DNA from: Planctomycetota bacterium
GTDB lineage: Bacteria; Planctomycetota; Phycisphaerae; Sedimentisphaerales; SM23-30
Assembly: GCA_029573975.1 (NCBI GenBank)
Contig: JAKQBU010000040.1
Location: forward strand, 1 to 9,255
Length of the DNA: 9,255 bases
Direction: 5' to 3'
Both the position numbers and the translations under genes were made by a program. Within the stretch, counting starts at the first letter, position 1. Each line of letters opens with the position of its first letter. This document shows, piece by piece, positions 1-6,142 of the stretch. Under the pieces are notes generated by a model that did no database searches, was not told where the DNA came from, and worked only from the letters and a program-made list of their open reading frames with translations.

Positions 1-1
1 G

Positions 2-1486
2 GCCGAAGCCGATTACCGGCAGGCAGTCGCCCTGGATCCGGCCAACGCCGAAGCCCAGATGGCCCTGGGCCGCTTTTATCAGGCCCAGGGAAATAACGGG
101 GACGCTCTTAAGACCGTCGAAAACCTCCTGGCCCGACAGCCCGACTATCTGCCCGCCGTCCGCCTGGCCGTTATGCTGCAGATGGGATCTTCGGATCCCG
201 CGCAGATCCAGCGCGGGAAAACGCTATTGGAACAATCGCTGACCGCGCATCCCGCGGATGTGGAACTACGGCTCTTCCGGGTGTTTTCGCTGCTGTCCGA
301 GGGGACCCAGCCGGCGATCGTCGCGGCGACCGGCATCCTGGAAAAGATAACCCAGGACCATCCGGAATCGGCGGAGGCCTGGCGGCTCCTGGGCCAACTG
401 GCCCTCCAGCAGGGCCAGCCCGGCAAGGGTATCGATCTGGTTTTGCGGGGTCTGGTTTCCTCGCCCACCAATCGCAATCTCCTGCTGCTGAAGGCCCAAT
501 GCGAAGGATTTCGCACCCCTTCCCTTGCCCTTCCTACCCTGAATACCCTGCGCCAGTTGTATCCCCGGGATGCGGAGATTATCCTGTCCCTGGCCCGCGT
601 GCATCTGGCCTCCGGCAGCCCCGCGCAGGCCGCCGCCCTGCTCGAGCAGGAACTGGCCGTCTGTCCGGACTCCGACCGCCGCCGTTTGACCATCGCCCTC
701 TGGGAAGCCCGCTACCAGCAGGGCGACCGGGAAAAGGCCCTGCAGCAGTTGGACAGCTTGTACGCCGAGCAGCCGCAGGACCCCCTGCCCCTGCTGACCC
801 AGGCCCGTCTGCTGCAGAAGGACCAGAAAGGCAAGGAACTCCTGGCCAAAGCGGCGCAATGGCAGGATCAGTTTCCTCAGGGCCCGGAGCTGCTGCTGGC
901 CATTACCAGCGATCTGCAGCTCGCATCCGCCGCGGAGAATTCCCAGACCGCCGAACAGATCCTGCGGCTGATTGTCAGCAAAACGCCGGACCATGCCGCG
1001 GCGCTGGAGCGGCTGGCGATGCTGCTGAACTCCCAGAATCGGATTGACGAATCAGTGGAATTGTACCGCACGATTCTCAAGCTGGCTCCCGACAACGTCA
1101 TTGCCATGAACAACCTGGCCTGGATTTTGAGCGAAAACCAGGAAAAATACCAGGAAGCCCTGGCCCTGGCCCAGCAGGGATTGCAGCTCCGGCCGGATTA
1201 TCTGGATCTGAGGGACACGCGCGGCGTTATTTACAGCCGCCTGGGGGACTATGAAAAAGCCGTGCTGGATTTCCAGAAATGCATCGAATTGTATCCGGCC
1301 CAGTCCCCGGGCATCGTCGGATCCTATCTGCATCTGGGCCGGGCCCTGTCTGCTCTGGGCCAAACGACCGAAGCCCTGGCGAATCTCCGCCAGGCCCTGG
1401 AATTAAACCAGACCAACGGGGGCTTATCTCCGGAAGATGCCGCCGCCGCGGAGCAATTGGTCAATACGTTATCACAAGGAAAATAG
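2..1486 (+). CDS. TPR-repeat protein, 5' truncated by window edge
   Basis: The reading frame is open from base 2, so the true start lies upstream; the first in-frame ATG (59) falls inside a TPR helix pair and is not a real start. 494 residues are visible, nearly all of them helical TPR units. The clearest are in the C-terminal third (visible residues about 330-470), with typical A/L/G spacing and segments such as AMNNLAWILSE, RGVIYSRLGDYEKAVLDF and LHLGRALSALGQTTEALANL. The middle is more degenerate. TPR arrays are protein-binding scaffolds; in polysaccharide and exosortase (PEP-CTERM) loci, long TPR proteins are common and thought to help assembly or export. Any such role here is inference from the nearby export gene. 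No membrane segment is seen in the visible part, and the N-terminus (signal or membrane anchor) is missing. The stop codon is one base from the next ATG, so it forms an operon with the LuxR-type gene. Confidence 0.9.
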   Translation, partial: AEADYRQAVALDPANAEAQMALGRFYQAQGNNGDALKTVENLLARQPDYLPAVRLAVMLQMGSSDPAQIQRGKTLLEQSLTAHPADVELRLFRVFSLLSEGTQPAIVAATGILEKITQDHPESAEAWRLLGQLALQQGQPGKGIDLVLRGLVSSPTNRNLLLLKAQCEGFRTPSLALPTLNTLRQLYPRDAEIILSLARVHLASGSPAQAAALLEQELAVCPDSDRRRLTIALWEARYQQGDREKALQQLDSLYAEQPQDPLPLLTQARLLQKDQKGKELLAKAAQWQDQFPQGPELLLAITSDLQLASAAENSQTAEQILRLIVSKTPDHAAALERLAMLLNSQNRIDESVELYRTILKLAPDNVIAMNNLAWILSENQEKYQEALALAQQGLQLRPDYLDLRDTRGVIYSRLGDYEKAVLDFQKCIELYPAQSPGIVGSYLHLGRALSALGQTTEALANLRQALELNQTNGGLSPEDAAAAEQLVNTLSQGK

Positions 1487-1487
1487 T

Positions 1488-1817
1488 ATGGTTCTCTATC
1501 CGCATCCTTCGACCCCAGGTACCCTGTCCCCCTCTGCCGTCCGGAAAACACCGCCCATTTCCCTGCTGACCGAACCGCAATGGCGGCAGGTCAAAAAACG
1601 GTTTAAGATGACCCCCCGCGAGTACCAGATCGCCCGGCTTATCTGCAGCGGTCTGGGCAACGAAGAAATTGCCGGCCAACTGCACGTGATGCTCAGCACG
1701 GTCAAAACCCATATCCGGAACATCTATCGCAAAACCTGGGTCAACAACAAAATGGCCATGCTCTTGCGGTTTGCCGAAGAAACCCAGCCGTCCCCGCTAG
1801 CATCCTCCGATACGTAA
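1488..1817 (+). CDS. Short stand-alone LuxR-family HTH transcriptional regulator
   Basis: 109 residues. The frame is open further upstream (ATG at 1437), but ATG 1488 is chosen because AAGGA at 1476-1480 gives a Shine-Dalgarno with 7-base spacing and the gene then starts one base after the TPR stop. Residues 41-95 form a GerE/LuxR-type helix-turn-helix: MTPREYQIARLICSG, then NEEIAGQLHV, then the recognition helix STVKTHIRNIYRK and a degenerate dimerisation helix. In LuxR/NarL proteins this C-terminal domain binds DNA. Here no receiver, PAS or autoinducer domain precedes it, only about 40 residues with a QWRQVKKRFK segment, so it must be controlled by level, by partner proteins or not at all. 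Similar small regulators with a conserved QW segment are familiar from planctomycetes (recalled, not searched). Co-transcription with the TPR gene is near certain. The target is unknown; the surface genes in this window are reasonable candidates. Confidence 0.85.
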   Translation: MVLYPHPSTPGTLSPSAVRKTPPISLLTEPQWRQVKKRFKMTPREYQIARLICSGLGNEEIAGQLHVMLSTVKTHIRNIYRKTWVNNKMAMLLRFAEETQPSPLASSDT

Positions 1818-1832
1818 GAGCGCCAAACAAGC

Positions 1833-1848
1833 AGGGGGAACTCTCCCT
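1833..1848. terminator. Weak hairpin between convergent genes
   Basis: AGGGGG (1833-1838) pairs with CTCCCT (1843-1848) around an AACT loop, with one G-T wobble. It sits in the 31-base gap between the LuxR-type stop (1817) and the stop of the opposing membrane-protein gene (1849), where a two-way terminator is expected. There is no good T-run on either side, so terminator function is uncertain. Confidence 0.3.
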
Positions 1849-2697
1849 TCAACTTGTGGGGGCTACGGCCAGCCTGCCCTTTTCCCCCAACGGCTGGCAT
1901 CGCCACTCTCCGATCCCATCCCACCACACATCAATCCAGCCCATCTCCAGGGCCCGCTGCGGGCAGTTCTGCCGGCAGTAGTCCTGCGTCATTTTTTGTA
2001 ACTGCTGCATGGCGGCCAGCCCGCCGATCTGCCAGGCCTCCACCCCGATATCCACCACTTTCCCTTCTTGGGCCGGTACGGCCTCGGGACCTTCCCCTAT
2101 CAGCGCGGTAAGCTGACGGCACAGAGGCTCCAGCCGGATCTGGCAGTGGTGCTGGAATTCCTGTTCCTCCCGCGTAATCTTGTCCAGCAAAAGCTGTTTC
2201 TGCCGTTCTTCCTGTTCCTTTTGCCGGCGGGCCAGTTCCAGACGCTCCTGGCGCATTCGTCGGCTGGTCGGCAGTACGCTTTCCAAAAAGCCCAGGGCTG
2301 GATCCACGACAATCCAGACCGCAAAGGTGGCCCCGATGGTTCCATAGGCAATTCCCAGCAGGCTTTGGGTCAGATCATCCAGTCCGGCCGCTCCGGCGAT
2401 TCCGGCCAGACCTCCCATCAGGGGGATCATGTAATAAAACACCATATAATAGTCGGTGCTGGTTAGGGGATGCTCCTCCGGGATAATCTGGCTGCGGGCG
2501 GCGGACCGATAAATCGCCACCAGATACAGACTGACTCCCAGGAAAAACAACACGGCGGAAAAGCCCGATAACGAAAAAATCACCCACCATTCCACCCCTG
2601 CCTGCCGCAGGGCCAGCAGCAGGACATAACCCACACACAGCCCAAACCAGCCGGTATTGATCAGATGAATCCATTTCAAAAATCGCGTTTTTCCCAT
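1849..2697 (-). CDS. Hypothetical four-TM membrane protein with C-terminal coiled coil
   Basis: 282 residues, family not recognised. Hydrophobic segments at about 13-30, 37-63, 85-105 and 111-133 give four likely transmembrane helices arranged as two hairpins. A basic, charged helix at about 145-185 (RRMRQERLELARRQKEQEE and onwards) looks like a coiled coil, and a soluble C-terminal domain of about 95 residues follows. By the positive-inside rule both the RSAAR loop (64-69) and the arginine-rich coiled coil lie in the cytoplasm, so the tail is probably cytoplasmic. The tail contains CRQNC (241-245) and a tryptophan-rich IDVWWDGIGEW (255-265). The start ATG has GGAAG nine bases upstream and lies about 30 bases downstream of a good promoter (2734-2763), so the gene is probably its own transcription unit. 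A sensor or scaffold role would be guesswork. No enzyme motif is visible. Confidence 0.8.
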   Translation of the reverse strand: MGKTRFLKWIHLINTGWFGLCVGYVLLLALRQAGVEWWVIFSLSGFSAVLFFLGVSLYLVAIYRSAARSQIIPEEHPLTSTDYYMVFYYMIPLMGGLAGIAGAAGLDDLTQSLLGIAYGTIGATFAVWIVVDPALGFLESVLPTSRRMRQERLELARRQKEQEERQKQLLLDKITREEQEFQHHCQIRLEPLCRQLTALIGEGPEAVPAQEGKVVDIGVEAWQIGGLAAMQQLQKMTQDYCRQNCPQRALEMGWIDVWWDGIGEWRCQPLGEKGRLAVAPTS

Positions 2698-2733
2698 ACG
2701 TAGATACTTCCGCTACTGCTTCTTTCCAGTTTT

Positions 2734-2763
2734 ACTATATCGCATACGAGGCTCTCTTGTCAA
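2734..2763 (-). promoter_or_regulatory. Sigma70-type promoter of the membrane-protein gene
   Basis: On the minus strand, TTGACA (2763-2758, perfect -35) is followed by an 18-base spacer and TATAGT (2739-2734, five of six for -10). Transcription would begin near 2727, leaving a ~30-base leader before ATG 2697. The -35 lies 7 bases past the stop codon of the upstream beta-helix gene, so there is no room for a terminator between them. Confidence 0.75.
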
Positions 2764-2770
2764 GGATTTT

Positions 2771-4999
2771 TCAGGGCAGGGTGTCCGACTGCTGGAAAGA
2801 ACCGAAATGAAGCCCGAAGGTGATCGGCTCTGTCTGTTCCCCGATCGCAGCGTTTTTCACCACAATCTGAAAGGTGCACTTCACCGGATCCAAAACGGCC
2901 TGATCCACGTACGAGACGGACGAGTTCACCAGCGTTTTCGGCCTTTTATACTTGTATTGGGTCCCTTTCAGGATCAGTCCTTCACTGCCGGAGGGAATCA
3001 CCGCTTCAAAACTGCCCCAGCGGACGATCACTTCCTGTCCCGCCAGATCGGCCAGCGGATCCGCCACGGCCAGGGCCCCCGTGACCACCAGGCTGTCCGA
3101 AGGGATATCCGTTTTCGTTCCGGCTTTAAAGCGATATTTTTCCACACGGAGCGCATCGCGGTAGCCGAACAGAAATTGCAGCGGGACATATTTCTTTTGA
3201 TTGAGAATATCCTCCCCCAGAACGATACTGCTCTGGTACTGGTCCCCGATCTGGACTTCCACCGGCAGGGGCGCCTGCAAGCCCGTCAGATCCAACTGGC
3301 CGGCGGTAAGAGCAAAGGTCTTTTTCACCAGATCCAGTTTAAGATAGGATATGCCGCCCAGGGCATTTTTCTCCAGTTTTCGCTTGAAAGAATAAATGGG
3401 CTTTTTCGCATTCTTTTGGAAAAGAGTTGAATCGGTCGCGATGGTATCTTCCCAGATGCGGTCCTGCAGCATCAGGCGCACCACGATCTCCGCATGGTTC
3501 AGGTACTGCTCCGGCACATCTATTCGCCCCGTGGCCGTGAATGAGTCCGCCGTCGTCACTCGGGTTCGGTCCGGAAGGATCTTGCCGGCCTTCACGGCAA
3601 ACTTTAAACATTGCAAATCCCCGTTTTCGTAGGCGCCCAGGTCAACCACCTCGTTCTGGATCCGTTTGGCTCCGGCCAGATCGGTCGGATAGGCCGCCAG
3701 GCCCGCATTGGTCCCCTGATCCACACAGGGAGAACCCGCCACCAGCCGGTAATCCCCCTCTATCCAAAAATCATCGGCAGGATCCTCGGCCGTGCCATTG
3801 GGATCCCAGGTTCCCTCCTGAACAAAACGGGGATCCGCATTCCGATTGCTAGGGGTATCCCAGTTTAGCGTGCAATCGGTCTCGGCGTAAATCCCGGTGG
3901 GAACTCCCGTTTGGCTCGGGATTTCTACGTCGCTGTACGAGATGGTTACGGTCGAGCCGGTACCGATGGCGATTTCCGCTCCTTGCCCCCCCGCCGCCTG
4001 GATCTGGTTGTTCCAGAAGATACAGTTGGTAAGGGTCATCTCCGTGGCATTCCAGCAGCGAATCCCTCCGCCATACCAGACGGCAAGGTTGGCGCTGAAG
4101 GTGCAGTTGAGAAGGCTAAGATTACTGCCGGCCGCATACACCCCCCCACCCAGACTTTCCGCCGTGTTGCCGATAACCGTGGAGTTGATCAATTGAAACG
4201 AACTGGAATCACAATAGATCCCGCCGCCCTGGTTCCCGGAAACATTGCCGTGGATGATGCTGTTTTCAATCTGGAGATGGCTGGCACTCTCGCAGCATAG
4301 GCCTCCGCCTACGTAACTGTCCGGCGTTCTATTATCTCGGATGGTGCAGTTTCGAATCGTAATCTGGCTTTGATACCCGTAGATGCCGCCCCCATCGTTG
4401 GCGGTATTCTGGCGGATCACACAGCCTTCCAGCAGCACTCTGGCATGATCGCAGGCCAGGCCGCCTCCTTTTCCCTGACTGGAGTTTCCCTGCAAAACGC
4501 AGTTCCGGAGGATGGGACTGCTGTTGACGCAATAGATCCCGCCGCCCCAGGCATATCCGCTGCGAATGGTGAATCCTTCCAGAATGCAGTCGCTATCCAG
4601 ATAAAAACCCCGATGCGGTTCGGCCGGGCTGCCTGCCGGAATGATTAGACAGGCATCCGGACCGTTTTCGCTCTGGAGGGTGAGGGCCTTCCCCTGGGAA
4701 TACAGATCCCGATTGCCCGCGCCGCTATAGCTTCCGTCGGCCACCCGTATGGTATCCTGATCCCCTGCTGCATCCATCGCGGCTTGCAGGGTGGCCTTGG
4801 GACCGATAGTCCCGCTCTGAAAAAGGGGGGAACTGCCATCCCAGAGATCATTTCCCGTACCGCCATTGACATAATAAACTCCTGCCCCGGCATGGCTCAC
4901 CGTTGCTAGCAGCAAGATTCCCATCATGATTCCCGTGGTTTTTTCCAATTTCTTCTTTTCCAGTAGGTTCGCTTTGACACACTGTCCAGCCGATTTCAT
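2771..4999 (-). CDS. Secreted right-handed parallel beta-helix protein with tandem C-terminal domain
   Basis: 742 residues as drawn. A signal peptide is clear: basic KKKLEK, hydrophobic MMGILLLATV, cleavage likely after SHA (residue 36). The ATG at 4999 leaves an unusual 16-residue polar leader and has GAG directly against it. TTG at 4948 (preceded by GGAAAAGAAGAAA) would give a more ordinary signal peptide and is a serious alternative. The mature start YYVNGGTGNDLWDG is typical of pectate-lyase-fold surface proteins. Residues about 130-360 are beta-helix coils with GGG turns at 152, 178, 203, 231, 258, 284 and 310, a period of 25-28. Residues about 420-458 (AGSPCVDQGT ... DLGAYENG) match the choice-of-anchor Q signature that usually precedes a sorting region. 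Residues 465-594 and 617-740 are two diverged copies of one unrecognised domain. No PEP-CTERM or LPXTG tail is present. Likely an adhesin, polysaccharide-binding protein or lyase-fold protein; no catalytic residues could be assigned. Confidence 0.88.
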   Translation of the reverse strand: MKSAGQCVKANLLEKKKLEKTTGIMMGILLLATVSHAGAGVYYVNGGTGNDLWDGSSPLFQSGTIGPKATLQAAMDAAGDQDTIRVADGSYSGAGNRDLYSQGKALTLQSENGPDACLIIPAGSPAEPHRGFYLDSDCILEGFTIRSGYAWGGGIYCVNSSPILRNCVLQGNSSQGKGGGLACDHARVLLEGCVIRQNTANDGGGIYGYQSQITIRNCTIRDNRTPDSYVGGGLCCESASHLQIENSIIHGNVSGNQGGGIYCDSSSFQLINSTVIGNTAESLGGGVYAAGSNLSLLNCTFSANLAVWYGGGIRCWNATEMTLTNCIFWNNQIQAAGGQGAEIAIGTGSTVTISYSDVEIPSQTGVPTGIYAETDCTLNWDTPSNRNADPRFVQEGTWDPNGTAEDPADDFWIEGDYRLVAGSPCVDQGTNAGLAAYPTDLAGAKRIQNEVVDLGAYENGDLQCLKFAVKAGKILPDRTRVTTADSFTATGRIDVPEQYLNHAEIVVRLMLQDRIWEDTIATDSTLFQKNAKKPIYSFKRKLEKNALGGISYLKLDLVKKTFALTAGQLDLTGLQAPLPVEVQIGDQYQSSIVLGEDILNQKKYVPLQFLFGYRDALRVEKYRFKAGTKTDIPSDSLVVTGALAVADPLADLAGQEVIVRWGSFEAVIPSGSEGLILKGTQYKYKRPKTLVNSSVSYVDQAVLDPVKCTFQIVVKNAAIGEQTEPITFGLHFGSFQQSDTLP
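2780..3607 (-). repeat. Two diverged copies of a ~125-residue C-terminal domain within the beta-helix protein
   Basis: Copy A covers residues 465-594 (3607-3218) and copy B residues 617-740 (3151-2780). Shared landmarks in the same order are: KAGK..D near the start; SFTATGRIDV versus SLVVTGALAV; HAEIVVRL versus GQEVIVRWG; YSFKRK versus YKYKRPK; ISYLKLDLVKKTFAL versus VSYVDQAVLDPVKCTFQI; and PLPVEVQIGDQYQSS versus PITFGLHFGSFQQSD at the end. Copies are similar only at protein level, so the duplication is old. Each looks all-beta. The family is not one I can name. Confidence 0.65.
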
Positions 5000-5062
5000 C
5001 TCTTTTTTATTATCGGGCTTTGCGTTCTGAATACTTTAGATCCGTTGGATTCTGCGTTGCCT

Positions 5063-5080
5063 CCTGGGAACAGTCCCAGG
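5063..5080 (-). promoter_or_regulatory. Perfect 7-bp hairpin in the beta-helix gene leader
   Basis: CCTGGGA (5063-5069) and TCCCAGG (5074-5080) form an exact inverted repeat with a 4-base loop. In the minus-strand transcript the hairpin sits about 65 bases upstream of ATG 4999. It is not followed by a U-run, so it is more likely a leader structure or an operator than a terminator. It is followed by two related 12-base words, AACGCAGAATCC and AACGCAAAGCCC, spaced 32 bases apart. Confidence 0.5.
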
Positions 5081-5173
5081 GATGGCCTGCCGTCCGATGG
5101 CAGCTTCCTGGCTATAAGTTTTTTCCCGCCTCACATAACGGTCGGCTGGTTTTCTATCTAACCTTCTGCTAGA

Positions 5174-5202
5174 AATATACTTAGATTTTATAGTGCCGTC
5201 AT
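5174..5202 (-). promoter_or_regulatory. Probable promoter of the beta-helix gene
   Basis: On the minus strand, ATGACG (5202-5197, four of six for -35) is followed by 17 bases and TATATT (5179-5174, five of six for -10). A start near 5167 would give a leader of about 165 bases before ATG 4999. It is weaker than the opposing promoter. TATAAA nearby (minus strand, about 5190) is an alternative -10 but lacks a well-spaced -35. Confidence 0.4.
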
Positions 5203-5211
5203 TCTTCCGTC

Positions 5212-5241
5212 TTGACAAACGATGGTAAAATCGATTATACT
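5212..5241 (+). promoter_or_regulatory. Sigma70-type promoter of the export lipoprotein gene
   Basis: TTGACA (5212-5217, perfect -35), 18-base spacer, TATACT (5236-5241, five of six for -10). Transcription would begin near 5248, about 55 bases before ATG 5303. This overlaps the upstream in-frame ATG at 5222 and therefore rules that ATG out as the start. The layout is nearly identical to the promoter at 2734-2763. Confidence 0.8.
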
Positions 5242-5302
5242 ACAGTTTAGTCTTTTTCAGTGGTTCGCTGTTACAAATTTAGCGTATAGTAAGGAGTCGC
5301 GT

Positions 5303-6040
5303 ATGAAGCCAGCCCGCATGTTGCAGATGCTGAGTTTATTGGTGGTTCTTGCCGGTCTTTCCGGTTGTTTTTCGTCTTCGGCAAAAGATATTGAAGCCTT
5401 CGTGAAACCCTACCAGCAGGATGTGACGGCCGAACAGTATGTCTTGCAGCCGCCGGACGAAATCGAGATCCATGCCGCCAAAATTCCCGAAATTAACCTC
5501 CAGCGGCAGCGGATACGGCCGGACGGCCGGGTGGCCTTCGAAAATCTGGGGGTATTCAAGGTAGCCGGTCAAACCCCGGAAATGGTGGCGGATATGCTGC
5601 AGGAGAAAGCCGTTTCGCTCTATTCCCTCAAAGGAGAGGATCCGATTGAGGTCCGGGTTACCGTTTTCAAAAGCAAGGTGTATTATATCGTGGGTGAAGT
5701 CCGTACCCCTGGCGCCAAAGTATTTACCGGGCGTGATACTCCCTTGACCGCGATTGCCGAAGCCAATCCGGAGGTGACCGGCTGGACGGATAAAATCCAG
5801 ATCGTCCGCCCTTCCGCCGATCCGAATGTCAAACCCAAGATATTTGAAATCAAATACAAAGACATGATTCAGCGGGGAGATACCAGCAAAAATGTCCTCT
5901 TGCAGGAAGGGGACATCATTTATGTCCCGCCCACCCCGCTGGCGGCTGTCGCCATGGTCATTGCGGAGTTCGTCCGTCCCATCGGCGCGGCCCTTGCTCC
6001 GGTCAGCCAGGTGTATTATCTTCAAAGAATGGGTGAATAA
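5303..6040 (+). CDS. Wza-type polysaccharide export outer-membrane lipoprotein
   Basis: 245 residues. The start is ATG 5303, with AAGGAG at 5291-5296 spaced 6 bases; the in-frame ATG at 5222 lies inside the promoter. The N-terminus is a lipoprotein signal, a hydrophobic stretch then LSGC with the lipidated cysteine at residue 22. Residues about 46-120 are a Poly_export domain: YVLQPPDEIEIH, then RIRPDGRVAFENLGVFKVAG. Residues about 126-195 are one SLBB/Ig-like unit (VYYIVGEVRTPGAK then LTAIAEANPEV), and a second short beta segment ends VLLQEGDIIYVPP. The last ~30 residues (MVIAEFVRPIGAALAPV) could form the amphipathic outer-membrane helix seen in Wza barrels. Family members form the ring through which capsule or exopolysaccharide leaves the cell. 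At 245 residues it is shorter than E. coli Wza (about 380), with fewer SLBB repeats, like many exopolysaccharide-locus versions. No tyrosine kinase or chain-length gene adjoins it. Confidence 0.9.
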   Translation: MKPARMLQMLSLLVVLAGLSGCFSSSAKDIEAFVKPYQQDVTAEQYVLQPPDEIEIHAAKIPEINLQRQRIRPDGRVAFENLGVFKVAGQTPEMVADMLQEKAVSLYSLKGEDPIEVRVTVFKSKVYYIVGEVRTPGAKVFTGRDTPLTAIAEANPEVTGWTDKIQIVRPSADPNVKPKIFEIKYKDMIQRGDTSKNVLLQEGDIIYVPPTPLAAVAMVIAEFVRPIGAALAPVSQVYYLQRMGE

Positions 6041-6077
6041 AGAGTCCCCAACAGCATAGAGGTGAATCAGTACTATA

Positions 6078-6109
6078 CCGGAATGAAATACCGAAATCCG
6101 GCCATTTTT
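6078..6109 (+). terminator. Possible weak terminator or attenuator after the export gene
   Basis: CCGGA (6078-6082) pairs with TCCGG (6097-6101) around a 14-base loop, followed three bases later by T5 (6105-6109). The stem is short and the loop long, so termination would be partial at best. It lies between the export gene and the CPBP gene and could lower expression of the latter. Confidence 0.25.
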
Positions 6110-6142
6110 CAGCAAAGTGATTTTCGTGGAAGAATCGGATGA

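Larger units (their letters stand above)
5000..5302. promoter_or_regulatory. Divergent intergenic control region
   Basis: This 303-base gap separates the beta-helix gene (left, minus) from the export-lipoprotein gene (right, plus). It holds two outward-facing promoters whose -35 boxes are about 10 bases apart (5197-5202 minus, 5212-5217 plus), so a single bound regulator could influence both. The left half is the probable transcribed leader of the beta-helix gene, with an exact hairpin at 5063-5080 and a second possible stem CTGCC/GGCAG around 5087-5103. No tRNA and no convincing small protein were found in it. Confidence 0.6.

Noticed and set aside
266..994. Minus-strand open frame of 242 codons opposite the TPR gene
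   Set aside because: The Gln/Gly/Leu-rich translation is what results from reading TPR codons backwards. The plus strand shows clear TPR periodicity.
4137..4612. Similar DNA words at each GGG turn that could look like a repeat array
   Set aside because: Period and content are explained by the protein coils (GGG-I/L-Y-C codons). There are no exact DNA repeats with unique spacers, so not a CRISPR or tandem DNA repeat.
5000..5060. c-di-GMP-I (GEMM) riboswitch suggested by ACGCAAAGCC on the minus strand
   Set aside because: The GGGCAAACC-type half, the GNRA hairpin and the downstream tetraloop-receptor arm are not present, and only about 16 bases remain before the ATG. Kept only as a motif to test in the leader finding.
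5036..5218. Basic 60-residue open frame in the divergent control region, minus strand
   Set aside because: It needs a TTG start inside the -35 of the export gene, has no ribosome site, runs through the promoter and hairpin elements, and its Arg-rich composition is unconvincing.
5222..5302. N-terminal extension of the export lipoprotein from ATG 5222
   Set aside because: This ATG lies between the -35 and -10 boxes and would put 27 extra residues before an intact lipoprotein signal peptide. ATG 5303 has a strong ribosome site.
6083..6142. 19-residue small ORF between the export and CPBP genes
   Set aside because: Weak ribosome site, no recognisable features, overlaps a possible hairpin. Noted only in connection with the uncertain CPBP start.
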